A model generated the notes under the pieces. That model saw nothing but the letters and a program-made list of their open reading frames with translations. It did no database searches and was not told the DNA's origin. From SLAN01 sp046545955 (GTDB lineage: Bacteria; Spirochaetota; Spirochaetia; DSM-27196; SKKC01): 16,866 nucleotides of DNA. Positions 1 through 7,744 of this stretch are shown here, piece after piece. The stretch is taken from the NCBI GenBank assembly GCA_046545955.1, contig JBKGYS010000045.1:1-16866 (forward strand), in the 5' to 3' direction. The position numbers and the translations under genes are program-made. Position 1 is the stretch's first letter, and each line of letters opens with the position of its first letter.

Positions 1-11
1 CCGAGGGCGAC

Positions 12-1061
12 TTGGGCGACCGAAAGGCCGCTCATCTGGACATTTGTGTCGGCGCCGACCGCTACAGCGTGGAAACCGGCAGCACACTGCTCGAGCGGGT
101 TCGCCTGGCCCATACGGCGATTCCGGAAGTGTCGTACGACGAAATCGACACTCGTACCGAGTTTCTCGGGTACCCGATCTCCATGCCGCTGCTCATAAGT
201 TCGATGACCGGCGGCAGCGCCGGCGGCTACGCGGCGAACAAAGAGCTCGCCGTCGCAGCGCAGAAAGCCGGCGTTCCCGTGGGAATGGGCAGTATTCGAA
301 TTCTGTTTCGAAAGCCGGAGGTTGCAGACCACTTCCGGCTGAAGGATTTCGCGCCGGACGTACCGGTGCTTGCAAATATCGGCGGCGTACAAACCCGCGA
401 GCTCGATCACACGGAGCTTTTCGAATGGATACGCAAACTCGGCGTCGACGGCCTCGCGGTTCATCTGAATCCGGGCCAGGAACTATCGCAGGAGGACGGC
501 GACCGGGACTTTCGAGGGGTGCTCGACGCCATTGGCCGGCTCTGCGACCGCTGTCCGGTGCCGGTTATCGTCAAGGAAACAGGCTTCGGCATCGGTCCCA
601 ACGTCGCCGCACGCCTGCTCGACGCCGGAGCATCCTACATTAACGTCGCAGGCGCCGGCGGAACCAACTGGGTGCAGGTCGAACGTTATCGCCTGCCTGA
701 AGCGCTCGCCGAAGTCGCCGCGGAGTTCGAAAACTGGGGTATCCCCACCGGTATCCTGGTAAAGACTCTCGCCGATCGACGTATTCCCACAATCGCCTCG
801 GGCGGGCTGCGTTCGGGAATGGACCTGGCTAAGTGCATTGCCCTCGGCGCGAAACTCGGCGGATTCGCCCTGCCGCTTATCCGCGAGGTAACCGAAGGCG
901 GCAGCGACGCGGTAGTCGAGCGCATTAACCATTACCGGGCCGTACTGCGCACCGTCATGACGCTTACCGGAAGCAGTACGCTCGACGAGCTCGCCGATGG
1001 AAAGGCCTTTTACGATTCAGTATTCACGGATCTCGAGACGCAATACCTCACAACACAGTAG
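12..1061 (+). CDS. fni: Type 2 isopentenyl-diphosphate delta-isomerase (FMN-dependent); start may lie left of window
   Basis: Interconverts isopentenyl and dimethylallyl diphosphate using reduced FMN, as the last step of the mevalonate route. The protein is 349 residues, a normal length for a TIM-barrel type 2 enzyme. Visible family motifs: RKAAH near the N-terminus (4-8), SMTGG (64-68), HLNPGQE (151-157, with the conserved Gln156-Glu157 pair for substrate and metal), VKETGFGIG (187-195), GAGGTNW (214-220) and SGGLRSG (263-269) for FMN phosphate. The start taken is TTG at 12, with GAGG at 3-6. The frame is also open to the window edge (EGD before it), so the true start could be upstream and out of view. 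It is first in view of a five-gene plus-strand mevalonate operon; mvaA follows after 12 bp. It is not the Nudix type 1 isomerase. Function is secure; the start is not. Confidence 0.95.
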   Translation: MGDRKAAHLDICVGADRYSVETGSTLLERVRLAHTAIPEVSYDEIDTRTEFLGYPISMPLLISSMTGGSAGGYAANKELAVAAQKAGVPVGMGSIRILFRKPEVADHFRLKDFAPDVPVLANIGGVQTRELDHTELFEWIRKLGVDGLAVHLNPGQELSQEDGDRDFRGVLDAIGRLCDRCPVPVIVKETGFGIGPNVAARLLDAGASYINVAGAGGTNWVQVERYRLPEALAEVAAEFENWGIPTGILVKTLADRRIPTIASGGLRSGMDLAKCIALGAKLGGFALPLIREVTEGGSDAVVERINHYRAVLRTVMTLTGSSTLDELADGKAFYDSVFTDLETQYLTTQ

Positions 1062-1073
1062 AGGCTCCCAGCT

Positions 1074-2390
1074 ATGAGTGCATCGCAGGATTACACAGTG
1101 AGCGATACCACCGAGAGCCACGCTCCCCTTGTTCTCGGCCGAAAATTCCGGAACATGCCCCCGAAACAGCGGCTGGAGTATATCTCCGGTAGGCTGGGGC
1201 TGACCCCCGAAGAAGTTGCGACGGTCAGTGGTACACGAGATCTCTCGGACCTTTGCAATGTAATGGTCGAGTCGGCGGTCGGCCATATGGCCGTGCCCAT
1301 GGGAATTGCCGGCGGATTCAAGGTTAACGGCCGGAATGTCAGTATCCCGATGGCGGTAGAAGAACCGTCGGTAATCGCGGCAGCCACGTACGCCGGCTCG
1401 CTCATAAGCCGAAGGGGCGACGGGTTCAGCGTGAGCAGCGACGATCCGGTCATGTGCGCGGAAATCTACCTGCGTAATGCACGGCTGCCCGCCGACGCGG
1501 CGGAGCTCGAGCGCCTGCGCCACAGAGTGCGCGAGGAACTCGAAACACCCTTAGCCGGAATGAGCGCCCGAGGCGGCGGATTCAGGGACCTGAAAGTAGA
1601 TTCACTCGACGACACGTATTCGGCGGTTCGCCTTTACATCGATACCCGCGACGCGATGGGCGCGAATATCGTCAACACGGCCGCCGAGTCTGTTCGTGAG
1701 CTTGTCGCCGAATGGCTCGACGGGGAAAGCCTTATGGCGATTCTCACCAACGCCGCGGACACGCGTACGGCGACCGCACGTTTCAGTATACCCGTCGAGC
1801 ACTGCGGCAGATCCGGTCGCGGTGGCGCCGAAATGGCCGAGCGTATCGTCGCGGCCAACACGGTTGCCGACCTCGATTACCACCGCGCGGTAACCCACAA
1901 CAAGGGAATTATGAACGGGGTATCGAGCCTTGCGCTCGCCACCGGCAACGACACTCGCGCCATCGAAGCAGCGTGCCACGCGTACGCTTCGCGTGATGCG
2001 CGCTACCGGGCGCTTACCGAGTATTGGATCGACGACGGCCGGCTTCACGGCAGACTGACGCTCCCGCTTGCGTTCGGTTCGCTCGGAGGCGCGGTCGGTT
2101 TCCATCCGGCTACCCGATTCGCGCTCAAGGTGCTCGGCTCCCCGGACTCCACCGAGCTCGCCGGTATCGCCGCGAGTGTCGGGCTCGCCCAGAACTACGC
2201 TGCGTTAAGTGCCCTCGTCGGCGAGGGAATACAGCGCGGGCACATGCGCCTCCACGCCAACCGGCTCGCCTGGCAGGCAGGAGCCCGTGGAGACGAGCTG
2301 GAAAAGACGGCGGAGGAAATCGCTCGGGCGGGCCTGTACAACCAGCGCGCCGCCGCCGAGGCGCTTGAGCGCGTGCGCTCATCGCGCTAA
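1074..2390 (+). CDS. mvaA: Hydroxymethylglutaryl-CoA reductase, class II (bacterial)
   Basis: Interconverts HMG-CoA and mevalonate with a nicotinamide cofactor; in this operon the direction is biosynthetic. The protein is 438 residues, soluble, with no N-terminal membrane domain, which fits class II. Catalytic residues can be placed by motif: Glu96 in MAVEEPS, Lys277 in THNKGIMNG, Asp293 in GNDTRA and His390 in QRGHMRLHA. They sit at nearly constant offset from the P. mevalonii residues Glu83, Lys267, Asp283 and His381 (literature numbering from memory). DAMGANIVNT (193-202) is the cofactor-domain signature. I cannot tell NADH from NADPH preference. GAGG overlaps the fni stop codon about 9 nt before the ATG, so translation is probably coupled. 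mvaD starts 13 bp after the stop. Confidence 0.96.
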   Translation: MSASQDYTVSDTTESHAPLVLGRKFRNMPPKQRLEYISGRLGLTPEEVATVSGTRDLSDLCNVMVESAVGHMAVPMGIAGGFKVNGRNVSIPMAVEEPSVIAAATYAGSLISRRGDGFSVSSDDPVMCAEIYLRNARLPADAAELERLRHRVREELETPLAGMSARGGGFRDLKVDSLDDTYSAVRLYIDTRDAMGANIVNTAAESVRELVAEWLDGESLMAILTNAADTRTATARFSIPVEHCGRSGRGGAEMAERIVAANTVADLDYHRAVTHNKGIMNGVSSLALATGNDTRAIEAACHAYASRDARYRALTEYWIDDGRLHGRLTLPLAFGSLGGAVGFHPATRFALKVLGSPDSTELAGIAASVGLAQNYAALSALVGEGIQRGHMRLHANRLAWQAGARGDELEKTAEEIARAGLYNQRAAAEALERVRSSR

Positions 2391-2403
2391 AGTCGCCTAC
2401 GCT

Positions 2404-3507
2404 ATGCGTACCGCCTATGCCGAAGCAAGCCCGAGCCTCGCGCTTATCAAGTACTGGGGCAAACAGCAAAGCGGAGTGAACATCCCCGCGACGACGAGCA
2501 TCGCAGTCGGTCTCGCCGCGCTGCGCACCCGTACAACGGTGCGCACGGCCGGAACTATCAATTTATCCCACACGCGGGACAAATCTCCCGGCTTCTCGGT
2601 GACAATCGACCGCGCCGCGCAGGATCCGGATCGTTTCACCGCGGTCATCTCCGCACTTCGAGCCCGCGCCCGCGAACTCGAACGCCCGCAGGCCGAAGAC
2701 CCACTCGAAATAGACTCGCATAACAACTTCCCCACCGCCGCCGGAGTGGCGAGTTCGAGCAGCGGTCTGGCAGCACTTGTGCTCGCGCTCGACACGTACT
2801 TTGAGCTTGGACTCGACCCACAGGACGCGAGCCGCATTGCCCGTGAAGGCAGCGGAAGCGCCGCGCGCAGTGTCTACGACGGGTTTACCCGCTTCGACGC
2901 CGGGGCGAGTGCCGCCCGAAGGCTCTACCCCGCCCGACACTGGCCGGAGCTTCGCGTGCTCGTGGCTATAACGGATAGCGGACCGAAAACCACAGGATCG
3001 CGGTCGGGCATGAACCATACGCGCGAGACAAGCCCGTTTTACCGGCCCTGGGTCGACGACTCCGTCGCGCTTGCGGAAGCGGCCACGAAAGCGCTCGAGG
3101 CCCGCGACCTCGAAGCGCTCGGCACACACATGCGCGAAAGCTACCTTCGCATGACCGGGTCCATGCTCGCCGCATCACCGGCTGTTATCTATTGGAAACC
3201 CGAAAGCCTCGCGCTCATCGAGCTCTGCGCCCGGCTTCGCGACGAGGGGCTCGCCGCCTGGGAAACCATGGATGCGGGACCGCAGGTCAAGATTCTCACG
3301 ACGCAGCACGACCTGGGCCGTGTTCGCGAAGCCGTCGAGCAATCAGGCGCTGTAACTCGCACCATAGAAAGCGCGGTCGGCGGTGAAATCGTCGCTCGCT
3401 CCGACCAAGCGCGCACCGGCGAGTCGAGACCCGCCAGTTCCGACCGGAAATCTGTCGAGCCGGGCTCGACAGCCGATTCGTCGCGACCCGGTGCAGCACC
3501 ACAATGA
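2404..3507 (+). CDS. mvaD: Diphosphomevalonate decarboxylase
   Basis: ATP-dependent decarboxylation of mevalonate 5-diphosphate to isopentenyl diphosphate; GHMP-kinase fold. The start is ATG 2404, giving MRTAYAEASPSLALIKYWGK, the usual family N-terminus with substrate lysines 16 and 20. The open frame runs further upstream to 2209 but only through mvaA. Motifs: NNFPTAAGVASSSSG (107-121, ATP loop), GSGSAARSVYDGF (149-161), SGMNHTRETSPFY (201-213), and MDAGPQVKIL (289-298) with catalytic Asp290. The protein is 367 residues; about 37 residues after GGEIV (326-330) form a polar, Arg/Ser/Pro-rich tail not expected in the fold. No good Shine-Dalgarno is visible before 2404, so translation may depend on termination of mvaA 13 bp upstream. 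The stop overlaps the next start as ATGA. Confidence 0.95.
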   Translation: MRTAYAEASPSLALIKYWGKQQSGVNIPATTSIAVGLAALRTRTTVRTAGTINLSHTRDKSPGFSVTIDRAAQDPDRFTAVISALRARARELERPQAEDPLEIDSHNNFPTAAGVASSSSGLAALVLALDTYFELGLDPQDASRIAREGSGSAARSVYDGFTRFDAGASAARRLYPARHWPELRVLVAITDSGPKTTGSRSGMNHTRETSPFYRPWVDDSVALAEAATKALEARDLEALGTHMRESYLRMTGSMLAASPAVIYWKPESLALIELCARLRDEGLAAWETMDAGPQVKILTTQHDLGRVREAVEQSGAVTRTIESAVGGEIVARSDQARTGESRPASSDRKSVEPGSTADSSRPGAAPQ

Positions 3508-4577
3508 GTTCCGGTCGTCGAATACTCGAAGTCCCGGGAAACCTCCTTCTCGCCGGCGAGTACGCGATTACCCTCGAAGGGTACTCCGGCGTAACATTTG
3601 CCGCCGGGCCGCCGGTACGCGTGCACATGGACCCCGCGCCGCAGTTCCGCCTGCGCGGGCGCTTCGGCCGGCAGGGTGCCCGCTCGGGCCGGACCGGCAG
3701 CGTAGCCCAGGCCGGGGCCGTACCGACTGACAACAGCGTCGAGGACAGCCCGGTCTTCAGCGCCGCGCTTGCGCTCTTCGGCGACCGAAGCCGCTTCGCC
3801 GCGATCGCCTCGCGTGCGACCGACTCCGGCTCGGCAGCGAACGCCGTCGGTCGCCGGGCCGCGTTCGAATCCGCCGGCGTTCTGCCGCCGGTGGCGATTA
3901 CCGTCGACTCGAGCGGCCTTTTCACGCCGGAAGGGCGAAAACTCGGGTTCGGCTCGAGCGCCGCGGCGACCGTAGCTACCGTCGCCGCGCTTCTCGCTGC
4001 GGTCGATATCGATCCGGTAAACGAGCGCTCGCTTACCGCGATGCTTGCCACCGTCGCACACCGCGATTTGCAGGGTGGCGCCGGCAGCGGGTACGATGTC
4101 GCCACGAGCTGTTTCGGCGGCGTCGGGCTCTTCACCGGCGGCGAGCGGCCGACCTACGAGCGAATCGATGCAGGCTGGCTTCCGCCCTTAGGCGTCACGA
4201 GCGGCCCGAGCGCCGAGTCGAGCGCGGGCGCCGTCGCGCGCTTTCGATACGCCTTGGAAACCGACACGCCGCACATGAACGCGCTACTCGAGCAAAGCAA
4301 CCGGGCCGTCTCAGCTATTGCCGCAGCGCGCGAATGGGACGACGGGCGGCGCGCGTTCGAAGCGGCCCGAGATGTCGGAATGCGAATCGGAGAGGCGATA
4401 GGTGTTCCCGCAGCCGTGGGCCCCGAATACGTGTACGGAGGCGACCCGGGCGACTGCGGAAAGCGATTCATGAAAGCGCTCGGGGCGGGCCGGGAAACCA
4501 TCGGCCTGTTACCCTATCGTTCCGATTGCCGCGAAACACGCGTACCGCGGGATACGGAGGGTCTAAGGTGGGCGTAG
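3504..4577 (+). CDS. mvaK2: Phosphomevalonate kinase (GHMP family)
   Basis: Phosphorylates mevalonate 5-phosphate to the diphosphate, between the MvaK1 and MvaD steps. The protein is 357 residues. Motif 1 is PGNLLLAGEYAI (11-22), close to the PGKLLxAGEYAV of phosphomevalonate kinases but with Asn for Lys. Motif 2, the ATP loop, is KLGFGSSAAATVATV (146-160). GSGYDVATSCFGG (194-206) resembles the SGxDxA segment of the family. The expected C-terminal SGAGGGDC motif is altered to YGGDPGDCG (311-319). The ATG overlaps the mvaD stop by 4 bp (ATGA). Assignment rests on the GEYA motif and on the neighbours; a second mevalonate kinase is the alternative, unlikely because the next gene carries the canonical MvaK1 motifs. 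Codon use is heavily GC-biased, which gives long antisense shadow frames over this gene. Confidence 0.9.
   Translation: MSSGRRILEVPGNLLLAGEYAITLEGYSGVTFAAGPPVRVHMDPAPQFRLRGRFGRQGARSGRTGSVAQAGAVPTDNSVEDSPVFSAALALFGDRSRFAAIASRATDSGSAANAVGRRAAFESAGVLPPVAITVDSSGLFTPEGRKLGFGSSAAATVATVAALLAAVDIDPVNERSLTAMLATVAHRDLQGGAGSGYDVATSCFGGVGLFTGGERPTYERIDAGWLPPLGVTSGPSAESSAGAVARFRYALETDTPHMNALLEQSNRAVSAIAAAREWDDGRRAFEAARDVGMRIGEAIGVPAAVGPEYVYGGDPGDCGKRFMKALGAGRETIGLLPYRSDCRETRVPRDTEGLRWA
4556..4561 (+). promoter_or_regulatory. Strong ribosome binding site (GGAGGG) for the alternative GTG start of mvaK1
   Basis: GGAGGG lies inside the last codons of mvaK2 with a 6-nt spacer to GTG 4568, in frame with mvaK1. 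It is the best Shine-Dalgarno match in the operon. It either sets a longer mevalonate kinase N-terminus or helps load ribosomes that start at ATG 4622, where GGAG at 4613-4616 is a second, weaker site. Confidence 0.45.
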
Positions 4578-4630
4578 GACACCGTGCCGGCGGAGGACAC
4601 CACATCGGCGCCGGAGACACGATGGGCAAA
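4577..4630 (+). repeat. Imperfect 18-bp tandem repeat, three copies, at the mvaK2/mvaK1 junction
   Basis: Units begin at 4577 (GGACACC), 4595 (GGACACC) and 4613 (GGAGACAC), exactly 18 nt apart. The first two also share CGGCG later in the unit; the third is diverged and contains the ATG of mvaK1. Read in the mvaK1 frame each unit is six codons starting with glycine (GHRAGG, GHHIGA, GDTMGK). The repeat multiplies a GGAG-like ribosome-binding sequence, so it may have arisen by duplication of a translation start. The small unit size makes chance partly possible. Confidence 0.5.
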
Positions 4631-5680
4631 GGCTACGGAAAGCTGCTTCTTTTCGGCGAGCACGCGGTTGTACACGGACATCCGGCGGTCGGCGTCGGCT
4701 GCAACCTCTACACCTCGTTGGTTTTTAAGGTTGATGTTTCCCCGAACCGGTCGGGCAGAGCCGGAAGGCTCCACGACGAGCCGTGCTCGGTTTCAGCGGG
4801 AGGACGGAGCCTCGCCGTACACGGGATCGAGCCGGGCGACCGCGATTCGATAGAAGCAGCGATAGCTCGCGGACTCGCCGCGGGTGGCCCTTCGGCGCGC
4901 TTACCCGAGGCGGCGAACACCATTGTGGTAGACAGCACCGTGCCGCGCGGCGTCGGACTCGGCTCATCGGCCGCGCTCTGCGCGGCAATCGCCGAGGCGA
5001 TATGCAACAACGGCGCCGACGACGCGCCGCCGGACGCCGCTCGGTCGGATTCCCGATACCTTGCGAGAAGAGCAACGCTCGCTCACGAGATCGAACACTT
5101 GTATCACGGAAAGCCGAGCGGCGTGGATACCGCCTTGAGCGTATACGGCGGAATACGCGCGTTTGCCCGCGGCGAGGGAGCCGAATCTCCGCGCGGCGGG
5201 GCCGGCGCCCGTTCATGGCCGCTGTACCCCGCCGGGGACAGCCCGGTGACGTTTCTCTACGGCTACGTGCCGCGGTCGGGTAACACCCGGACCCTTGTCG
5301 GACGAGTTTCGCAGGCGCTCTCGCGGGGAGATCGCGACGCGGTCGAGCGGATCGCCGAGCTTGGCGGGCTTTCCGAGGAGGCGATCGCGGAGCTCGACGC
5401 TCGAAGGCCCGACGCGAAGGTGCTCGGTTCGCTCGCATGGCGGGCGCAGGCGGCGCTTTCGGCGCTCGGGCTTTCGACTCCGGCGCTCGACAGGGTGCTC
5501 GCCGCCGGCCGCCGGGCGGGTGCGCGGGGCGGGAAGTTGAGTGGGGCCGGCGGCGGGGGGGCCTGGTATCTCCTGTTCGACGATCCGGATCGAGCCGAAG
5601 CCGGACGCACCGCGATCCGCGAGGCGATCCCGGATACCCCTGTGTTTACGATGCCGCTTGTCACTGCGAATCAGACGTGA
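4622..5680 (+). CDS. mvaK1: Mevalonate kinase
   Basis: ATP-dependent phosphorylation of mevalonate at O-5, the first kinase of the pathway. With ATG 4622 the protein is 352 residues. All three GHMP motifs are clean: GKLLLFGEHAVVHG (6-19), VPRGVGLGSSAALCAA (107-122) and KLSGAGGGGAW (305-315). HGKPSGVDT (162-170) contains the catalytic Asp169. ATG 4622 has GGAG at 4613-4616 and places the GEHAVV motif where the family has it. An in-frame GTG at 4568 has a stronger GGAGGG (4556-4561) and would overlap mvaK2 by 10 bp, adding 18 Gly/His-rich residues; it cannot be excluded. This is the last gene of the mevalonate operon. Its end overlaps by 10 bp, tail to tail, with the DUF6320 gene, so no terminator fits between them. 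Confidence 0.95.
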   Translation: MGKGYGKLLLFGEHAVVHGHPAVGVGCNLYTSLVFKVDVSPNRSGRAGRLHDEPCSVSAGGRSLAVHGIEPGDRDSIEAAIARGLAAGGPSARLPEAANTIVVDSTVPRGVGLGSSAALCAAIAEAICNNGADDAPPDAARSDSRYLARRATLAHEIEHLYHGKPSGVDTALSVYGGIRAFARGEGAESPRGGAGARSWPLYPAGDSPVTFLYGYVPRSGNTRTLVGRVSQALSRGDRDAVERIAELGGLSEEAIAELDARRPDAKVLGSLAWRAQAALSALGLSTPALDRVLAAGRRAGARGGKLSGAGGGGAWYLLFDDPDRAEAGRTAIREAIPDTPVFTMPLVTANQT

Positions 5681-6384
5681 AACCGCCTGCCGAGCGGGAT
5701 TCTCTTTCGAAGTGACCTGTGGTAGTAGATCAGAAATCCACCCACCGGTGAAAGCGCCGCCACGACAACCAGGGACCAGCCGGGAACGAGGCTGCCGGTC
5801 AGGTAGCAGCCGGTAATCATATCGAGCCCGACCACAACAACCGCCACCCCGGCGATAATCGTCGCTGCGACGTTCGCACCGTGCTCGGACATGCGCATTA
5901 TGGCAACGGTAACGACCGACGCCGTAGCGCCCGCAAGCACGACAACCGGCACACCGATTACCAGCGACCAGCTTAAGTCGCCGTCGAGCGCGTCGAAAAG
6001 CACAAGTCCACCGATAGCGACTCCCACTTCACTCGCTGCTATGAGAATCGGACGTCCCCACGCGACGAGCGGCAACGTGGAAAACGCCCACACCACCGTC
6101 AGCGCTGCGATGCTGTAGACAATCCACGACCCTGTCTGCGGCAGGAGAAGACCGAGTACCGCGAGGGTAAGCGCGGGCGTTATGAATACGACAAGGAGAA
6201 TCTGCTTTGCAAGCAGTCGCCGGGCGTCGAGCGTGGTCGGATAGTTGGCCGTGTCTCCCGCGTCGTTGCGCGGCCAGGGCTCCCGAGGCGCCGGGCGGGC
6301 GTCATCGGGCACACTCGCGCCGCAGAGGGGACACGAGGTCGCATCGTCTTCGAGCTTTACTCCGCATCGGTAGCAGTAGGCCAT
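5671..6384 (-). CDS. Zinc-ribbon membrane protein, DUF6320-like
   Basis: 237 residues. The N-terminus carries a zinc ribbon with Cys4, Cys7, Cys18 and Cys21 (CYRC and CPLC), then a short charged and Pro-rich linker and about six hydrophobic segments (roughly 60-84, 86-106, 110-131, 138-163, 170-191 and 200-221), ending in a basic tail. This is the layout of DUF6320 proteins; the biochemical role is unknown to me. The start ATG at 6384 has AGGA about 7 nt upstream and lies 28 bp inside the end of the acyltransferase gene on the same strand, so the two are very likely translated together. In other bacteria, as I recall, DUF6320 proteins sit beside alcohol acetyltransferase-like genes, which matches. 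The end overlaps mvaK1 by 10 bp tail to tail. Family call is from pattern and context; no function is claimed. Confidence 0.8.
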   Translation of the reverse strand: MAYCYRCGVKLEDDATSCPLCGASVPDDARPAPREPWPRNDAGDTANYPTTLDARRLLAKQILLVVFITPALTLAVLGLLLPQTGSWIVYSIAALTVVWAFSTLPLVAWGRPILIAASEVGVAIGGLVLFDALDGDLSWSLVIGVPVVVLAGATASVVTVAIMRMSEHGANVAATIIAGVAVVVVGLDMITGCYLTGSLVPGWSLVVVAALSPVGGFLIYYHRSLRKRIPLGRRFHV

Positions 6385-7673
6385 TCGGTATCCTGTCTCG
6401 AGGTATAGTTTGTTTCAAGCGCCACCGGCAGGCCGCGGGAAACCATCAACCTGAAGAACTCTCGTTCCAGACTCCTGTCGCTGATAAGCGACCCGAAGGT
6501 AATCGAGATCTCCTCGCCGCGGCTGATAACGCCGCAATTCGTTCGCGCCACCGGGCTCGGGGGAGGCACGAACTCTACACCGGTAATTTCGCTGTCGAGC
6601 AATCCGGGAAGCGAGAAACGACCGAGATTACTCAGGCTGCCGGAAAACTGGGGTTCGTTCACCCGCTGGTAGACGTAGGAAAGCACGCGGTCTTTGAGGG
6701 AACGAGGCAACAGCCGAAGAATCGGATGACGCTCGCTTCCGATGTTTCGCCTCAGGTGCCGTGAAAGCTCCCTGCGGTCGAGCCCGAGTTCCATTTGCCG
6801 TGAAATCCGGTGGGCGGCTTCCTCTAACGAGTACGTTCCAAGCCGTGGGTCGATTTCCGGATCTACGTAGAGAAAGAAGTTTCGCATGGTTTCGGATGGG
6901 AAAAACTGCCGGAGGTTAACGGGAACAAGAATCCGGATCGGTTGCTTCTTCGTACCGCTTTGTTTCATGACTTCGGCGAGCGCAAGCGTGTGGAACGCAA
7001 CAAGCAACGACGTGAGCTTCACGCCGATGCCTCGTGCAAGCCCGGACAGCTCGCCGTACGGCACGCGTCCGGTTGTCACGAAGTATCGACTCGATACCGG
7101 ACGTCCGGAAAGCCGCCAGGCCGGCTCCTTACGGTGAAGCACCGGAATGTCGGGCCGGTAGTAGTCGTGGAAACTGTCGCGACCTTCGCCGGCTGTCGGC
7201 AGGTGATCCGGGTCGAGCAGGTCCGTCTCGTCCAACGGTACACGTTCGCCAAGGGTTTCAAATAGATACTCGGCTACGAGACTGCGCAGAAATCGCAGCG
7301 CGCCGGCACCGTCGGTGAGAATGTGAGAGACCTCGAGCGCAATCCGGTTTCGATACGCGCGCACTCGGTAGAGAAAGCGGTTTGCCCCGCGCAGTCGAAA
7401 ATCTATGTTGGGATGACGGCTGTCGGGCATGACGCGCGGTCGCGCGCGGTTAGTCTCCAACAGATACCAGAAGAAGCCTCGGCGAAGCTCAACCTGAAAG
7501 TACGGAGTGCGCCGCGCGATTCGCTGCAGCGCTGCGTCGAGACGGGCGAGGTCGACCATTTCCTTGAGTGATACGCTTATGCGGAAAACCGTGGTATGGC
7601 GTCGTCCCGCGATCGCGGGGAAAATCAACGCTGCGTTATCGAGTCGGAACCAGGGCGCTTCGGGGTTGCTCAC
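6357..7673 (-). CDS. Condensation-domain-like acyltransferase (alcohol acetyltransferase family)
   Basis: From GTG 7673 the protein is 438 residues. It opens with WFRLDNAALIFPAIAGRR, the usual N-terminus of bacterial alcohol acetyltransferase-like proteins of the chloramphenicol acetyltransferase/condensation superfamily. The catalytic HxxxDG motif is seen as SHILTDG, followed by GALRFL. A later segment, SGSLSNLGRF, matches the NLG region of this fold, and PIRILVPVNLRQFFPSETMRNF matches the P-V-N-R segment. Such enzymes move an acyl group from CoA or a carrier to an alcohol or amine; donor and acceptor here are unknown. No signal peptide is seen, so it is probably cytosolic or at the membrane face. 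The frame stays open to ATG 7745, but that adds 24 residues with no family match. No Shine-Dalgarno precedes either start; a promoter placed just before GTG 7673 suggests a leaderless transcript. Confidence 0.82.
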   Translation of the reverse strand: MSNPEAPWFRLDNAALIFPAIAGRRHTTVFRISVSLKEMVDLARLDAALQRIARRTPYFQVELRRGFFWYLLETNRARPRVMPDSRHPNIDFRLRGANRFLYRVRAYRNRIALEVSHILTDGAGALRFLRSLVAEYLFETLGERVPLDETDLLDPDHLPTAGEGRDSFHDYYRPDIPVLHRKEPAWRLSGRPVSSRYFVTTGRVPYGELSGLARGIGVKLTSLLVAFHTLALAEVMKQSGTKKQPIRILVPVNLRQFFPSETMRNFFLYVDPEIDPRLGTYSLEEAAHRISRQMELGLDRRELSRHLRRNIGSERHPILRLLPRSLKDRVLSYVYQRVNEPQFSGSLSNLGRFSLPGLLDSEITGVEFVPPPSPVARTNCGVISRGEEISITFGSLISDRSLEREFFRLMVSRGLPVALETNYTSRQDTEWPTATDAE

Positions 7674-7682
7674 GTGAGCGGC

Positions 7683-7712
7683 AGTGTATGCGTCCGGACA
7701 CCGGATTTGCAA
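7683..7712 (-). promoter_or_regulatory. Candidate promoter of the acyltransferase/DUF6320 pair
   Basis: On the minus strand TTGCAA (7712-7707) is followed after 18 nt by TACACT (7688-7683). Both hexamers are good matches to sigma-70-type elements. Transcription would begin near 7676, only about 3 nt before GTG 7673, giving an almost leaderless mRNA, consistent with the missing ribosome binding site. Confidence 0.4.
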
Positions 7713-7744
7713 CGAGGCTACGTTTGCCCGATCGCGAGCCATCA

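Noticed and set aside
2209..2403. N-terminal extension of mvaD
   Set aside because: Runs through the end of mvaA in another frame; family N-terminus begins at ATG 2404.
3189..4135. Two long minus-strand open frames (290 and 279 codons) opposite mvaD/mvaK2
   Set aside because: Arg/Ala/Pro-rich translations with no motif, lying over genes with clear family motifs; a by-product of high GC at third codon positions.
4725..5438. Minus-strand 237-codon frame opposite mvaK1
   Set aside because: Very Arg-rich shadow frame of a well-supported gene.
5671..6384. Zinc-ribbon membrane protein as part of the mevalonate operon
   Set aside because: It is on the opposite strand and converges on mvaK1; only the gene ends touch.
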